A DNA stretch of 64,000 bases from JAFDZW01 sp964404255 (GTDB lineage: Bacteria; Bacteroidota; Ignavibacteria; Palsa-1295). This document shows positions 61,285 through 64,000 of this stretch, piece by piece. A program made the position numbers and the translations under genes. The stretch is taken from the NCBI GenBank assembly GCA_964404255.1, contig CAYOJJ010000019.1:1-64000 (forward strand). Reading direction: 5' to 3'. Numbering within the stretch: the stretch's first letter is position 1; the number at the start of each line of letters is the position of its first letter. Below the pieces are notes generated by a model that saw only the letters and a list, made by a program, of their open reading frames with translations, did no database searches and was not told where the DNA came from.

Positions 61285-64000
61285 TTATTTCAATACCTCT
61301 ACTTTCTTCGTTGCCGTGGTCGTACCATTCTGAATTCTCAGATAATAGATACCCGCCGAAAGTTGCGAGTTCGTCAGGGAGAATTCATACCGTTCATGGT
61401 CGCCGATACCATTAAAGAGTTCGCTTACCTTTCTGCCAAGTTCATCGTACAAGGTTACCGAAAGCGGAAGGTTCTCTACCGGTTCGATTACGATTTGCGT
61501 TGAGCTATGGAAGGGGTTAGGTACTACCGAAACCGAGAGTTGTTTCGGCGTTGCGGCTATCTTCGGCGGCACTACTTTCTTATACGCATCGAGCGGCAAA
61601 TTGTCGCCGTCGTTGAGTACATACACTTCGCGTTCTAAGTCGTCGGCTTCGCTGTGGGTTATATCCACGGACACAAACCCGGTATCCGTTACACCAGTAT
61701 AGAGATAGAGAGCCATAGCAGAATTCAACCCATACCCCGGAGCTATAATAGTATCCTTCGTTACTATCTGTTGTTCAATGACACCAATAGCCGAAGAATC
61801 TGCCGAACGCCTTAAACGGTACGTGATCGTTACCGTATCGGTAGGACTATTTAGATGAGTTCTAAATTGAGCCGTATCGTCAAAGGCAATGCTTCGGTTA
61901 ATAGTAATTTGATCGTTGGTATTAAGCGGGAAGTTCGTAGAAGAAACTTCCGCGGGGTTTTGTGGTGCTCCGGTCGGCCAACCATCCGGCAATAAATAGC
62001 CGTTGGCCGGGTCCGTTGGTTGCCAGAATAATCCGGTGCTTGGTCCGCCGATCGGACCGACCAGACCGTCGCTTAGTACCGTAACCATCTTGTGTTGGAA
62101 GGTACATTGCTTGCTATTTGCTTTGACGGTGAACCGGAGTTTCGTACCCATCACTTGAACGGTATCGATGAACGGCGACCATCCATTTGTTACGCGAACG
62201 TGCGTATGGCCGTTACCGGAATCCGAGGCCGGTTGTTGTCCGATGAAGACTAAGGAGCGAGGAATGGTACCGAAGTTATCTATTCTATCGGTAGTAAGTG
62301 CCTGAGACGGCGTAAGACCGCGCTCCAATAGCCCGCCTTTTATCCATGTACCGTTGTTTACCATTGCCAGTTCGAGCCGTTCGCTCGTTTGGTTTTCCCA
62401 TACTATCTGTACAAAGTTTTTATAGGGTGCAGTAGGGATAGGTTTCGGTTTTGTACCGATAGGTATGGGGGTAACAAGAGTTACATTCGATGCTATATTT
62501 GAAGCCGTTACATTTGGCAGACGGAATCCATCGCTGGTAGTATCCGGCTTAAAGATCGTAAACGAACTTTGCCAGGTCTGTTTTACCCGGGTTGCCGGTT
62601 GAGAGCTAATTCGTAAGATCGGCCAAAATTGCCCGTGCGAAGTAACCGCCGGAGAATCGGTAAGCACTGCTTCCCATGTTACATAATCGGATAATGATAA
62701 CGGCCCCGGTGTACCGAGCGGACGGATAAAGTTATTTAATCCTATCGTTGCAATCGAAGGATGGAAGTTTTTGCAATCGCTCGGCAGCCCCGTAGAAATA
62801 ATAGTGTCTTTGTCTTTTATTGGTGCTACCGCCGCTCCCGAAGTATCCCAACTAAAACGAATGTAGCGAATCTTACCGGCAACCTGCCATGCTAACCGGA
62901 TCGGGAAACAAGAATCCGGTATTGGTCTTGTAGCTACCGTGGGGAAACGGGAGATGTCCGTTCCGGTATCGGTATAAATGTACTGGGGATTTGCAAAGTT
63001 GTTTACAATTTGCAAGTCTAACTGAGGGAATACTCCACTACGGAGAATTCGTGTTAGCTTAAACCGTCGTGCTACAATGCCGAAGGGGTTAAGACCTTCC
63101 GCCTGATGAGCCGCAACTACAACCCACTCGGAATCGGAAATAGGAGCACACACCGGAGTAACCCCAGAATTATCGATAGTACTATCATGGAAAGCAACCG
63201 AAGGATCGGCGAGGAATTTCCATGCACTATCGGGGTGCGCTTGAAATGCTACTTGTAGAACCGCCGGTTCTTTATGGTAAGCAATCATTACAGACTTATC
63301 GTCTCTGCCTATACAGATAGAAGGCCGATGACATTTACCGGTAGCTCCATCGTCTAAGAGAGTTTCAATTCCGGTTGTAATGTTATCCCCATCCGAGTGT
63401 TGATCGTTACCTTCTACTAACGTGCCGCGTTTCGGAGTGCTAACGAACAACGAATCATGCCGCGTATAAGTGATTATATCGCGCGTAGCGGAGAGCCGTT
63501 CGGCAACTCTACGACCGTTATTGAAAGCAAATTCCAATGCCGACGAACCATTACCTATACCTACCCCCGCCGTTATTGCCACTCCTTTTTCAATATAGAG
63601 GAATTTAGCTTCACCGGGTTTTATATATACGGCAAACTCGGAATCTGCTTTGACTAACCAAGTTGTGTCGGGGTGCCAAGTATCCCGTATCACATAATAG
63701 CCGCTTTTGAATGCTGCCGGTATTCTGGTAGTATCTATTTTCATATAGATTTTACGGGTATCGATGTCACCGTAAATTGGACTACACCGGTTCGAATCGT
63801 TCTGCCGTTGAAACGGAGCATTATAATACCCACTATCGTACTTATCCATTAAGGACGGATAGAGACGGGTATTAACTACTAACGCCGCGTAGTTCACCAG
63901 TGAAGGAGAAATACTATCCTTAAAGAGTCCTACTTCGGCTATAGTACGCCAAGCTGAATCGATTGCCGCAGAATCTATAAAGGCTCGTCTGGAATCTCGC
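61285..64000 (-). CDS. large secreted T9SS protein, 5' end beyond the window
   Basis: Partial gene. The frame is open without stop to base 64000: the codons before the GTG at 63897 continue as SLFKDSISPSL-type sequence (exactly VGLFKDSISPSLVNYAAL), so 63897 is not the true start. About 905 residues are visible. Propeller-like strands include CHRPSICIGRDDKSVMIAYH, FPIRLAWQVAGKIRYIRF and FVQIVWENQTSERLELAMV, and a T9SS type A domain ends it (VVPNPFHSSTQ...GIYYLRIQNGTT). It is a relative of the C-terminal half of the 2051-aa protein: both have an IDNSG motif and matching domain order. GC content is higher than in that gene. Confidence 0.85.
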   Translation of the reverse strand, partial: RDSRRAFIDSAAIDSAWRTIAEVGLFKDSISPSLVNYAALVVNTRLYPSLMDKYDSGYYNAPFQRQNDSNRCSPIYGDIDTRKIYMKIDTTRIPAAFKSGYYVIRDTWHPDTTWLVKADSEFAVYIKPGEAKFLYIEKGVAITAGVGIGNGSSALEFAFNNGRRVAERLSATRDIITYTRHDSLFVSTPKRGTLVEGNDQHSDGDNITTGIETLLDDGATGKCHRPSICIGRDDKSVMIAYHKEPAVLQVAFQAHPDSAWKFLADPSVAFHDSTIDNSGVTPVCAPISDSEWVVVAAHQAEGLNPFGIVARRFKLTRILRSGVFPQLDLQIVNNFANPQYIYTDTGTDISRFPTVATRPIPDSCFPIRLAWQVAGKIRYIRFSWDTSGAAVAPIKDKDTIISTGLPSDCKNFHPSIATIGLNNFIRPLGTPGPLSLSDYVTWEAVLTDSPAVTSHGQFWPILRISSQPATRVKQTWQSSFTIFKPDTTSDGFRLPNVTASNIASNVTLVTPIPIGTKPKPIPTAPYKNFVQIVWENQTSERLELAMVNNGTWIKGGLLERGLTPSQALTTDRIDNFGTIPRSLVFIGQQPASDSGNGHTHVRVTNGWSPFIDTVQVMGTKLRFTVKANSKQCTFQHKMVTVLSDGLVGPIGGPSTGLFWQPTDPANGYLLPDGWPTGAPQNPAEVSSTNFPLNTNDQITINRSIAFDDTAQFRTHLNSPTDTVTITYRLRRSADSSAIGVIEQQIVTKDTIIAPGYGLNSAMALYLYTGVTDTGFVSVDITHSEADDLEREVYVLNDGDNLPLDAYKKVVPPKIAATPKQLSVSVVPNPFHSSTQIVIEPVENLPLSVTLYDELGRKVSELFNGIGDHERYEFSLTNSQLSAGIYYLRIQNGTTTATKKVEVLK

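Overview
The window looks like chromosomal DNA from a member of the wider Bacteroidota/Chlorobi group, with an Ignavibacteria- or Kapabacteria-like flavour; no rRNA marker is present to settle this. Four things point there. Eight secreted proteins end in a type IX secretion (T9SS) C-terminal sorting domain (YPNP...G.Y.L.. pattern). Many genes are preceded by TAnnTTTG, the -7 element of Bacteroidota promoters. Most genes lack a strong Shine-Dalgarno site. Lipid A genes (lpxB, lpxK) show a Gram-negative envelope. No rRNA, tRNA, CRISPR array, insertion sequence with a transposase, or replication origin was seen.

Layout. 0-0.3 kb: a 7-bp tandem repeat and one copy of a dispersed repeat. 0.3-8.7 kb: a small unknown gene, Aquifex-type aconitase, two lipoproteins and a T9SS-sorted subtilase. 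8.7-16.6 kb (minus strand): NYN-domain protein, DinB-like protein, then the tight run uvrA-lpxB-DUF374 acyltransferase-lpxK, with a MalK/UgpC-type ATPase upstream. 16.7-20.9 kb: acyl-CoA dehydrogenase with a class-I amidotransferase, then a beta-propeller T9SS protein. 21-27.4 kb (minus): two exported proteins of unknown function, a histone-H1-like Hc1 core protein, a protein with an H1-like Lys/Ala tail, hisS and a PTS IIA-type protein; ruvC and an outer-membrane-like protein diverge from it. 29.4-38.2 kb: an M36-type metalloprotease, two tandem paralogous propeller proteins, a thioredoxin-like protein and a degenerate OmpA-like protein. 38.3-41.9 kb: mutS and a lipoprotein.

41.9-52.2 kb is the accessory-like part. 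It holds a divergent pair of small genes with strong ribosome sites around a palindrome, and an XRE regulator with two matching CCACT-N4-AGTGG inverted repeats. It also holds dispersed repeats, a long structured element, an acyl-CoA mutase large subunit, an orphan AtpZ-like protein, an AT-rich protein with a nuclease-like N-terminus, and hutI. It ends with a Dam-family methylase behind an elaborate leader and a four-gene operon in which one unrecognised domain of about 75 residues occurs four times.

52.2-64 kb carries very large T9SS cargo proteins (2051 aa, 605 aa and a partial one running off the right edge) and one lipoprotein. The 52-60 kb part is visibly more AT-rich than the housekeeping genes.

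The two most promising undescribed signals are the four-module gene family at 50.37-51.82 kb, convergent with the methylase, and the methylase leader at 49.15-49.51 kb with three 10-bp-phased repeats, mutually exclusive hairpins and a terminator-like stem.
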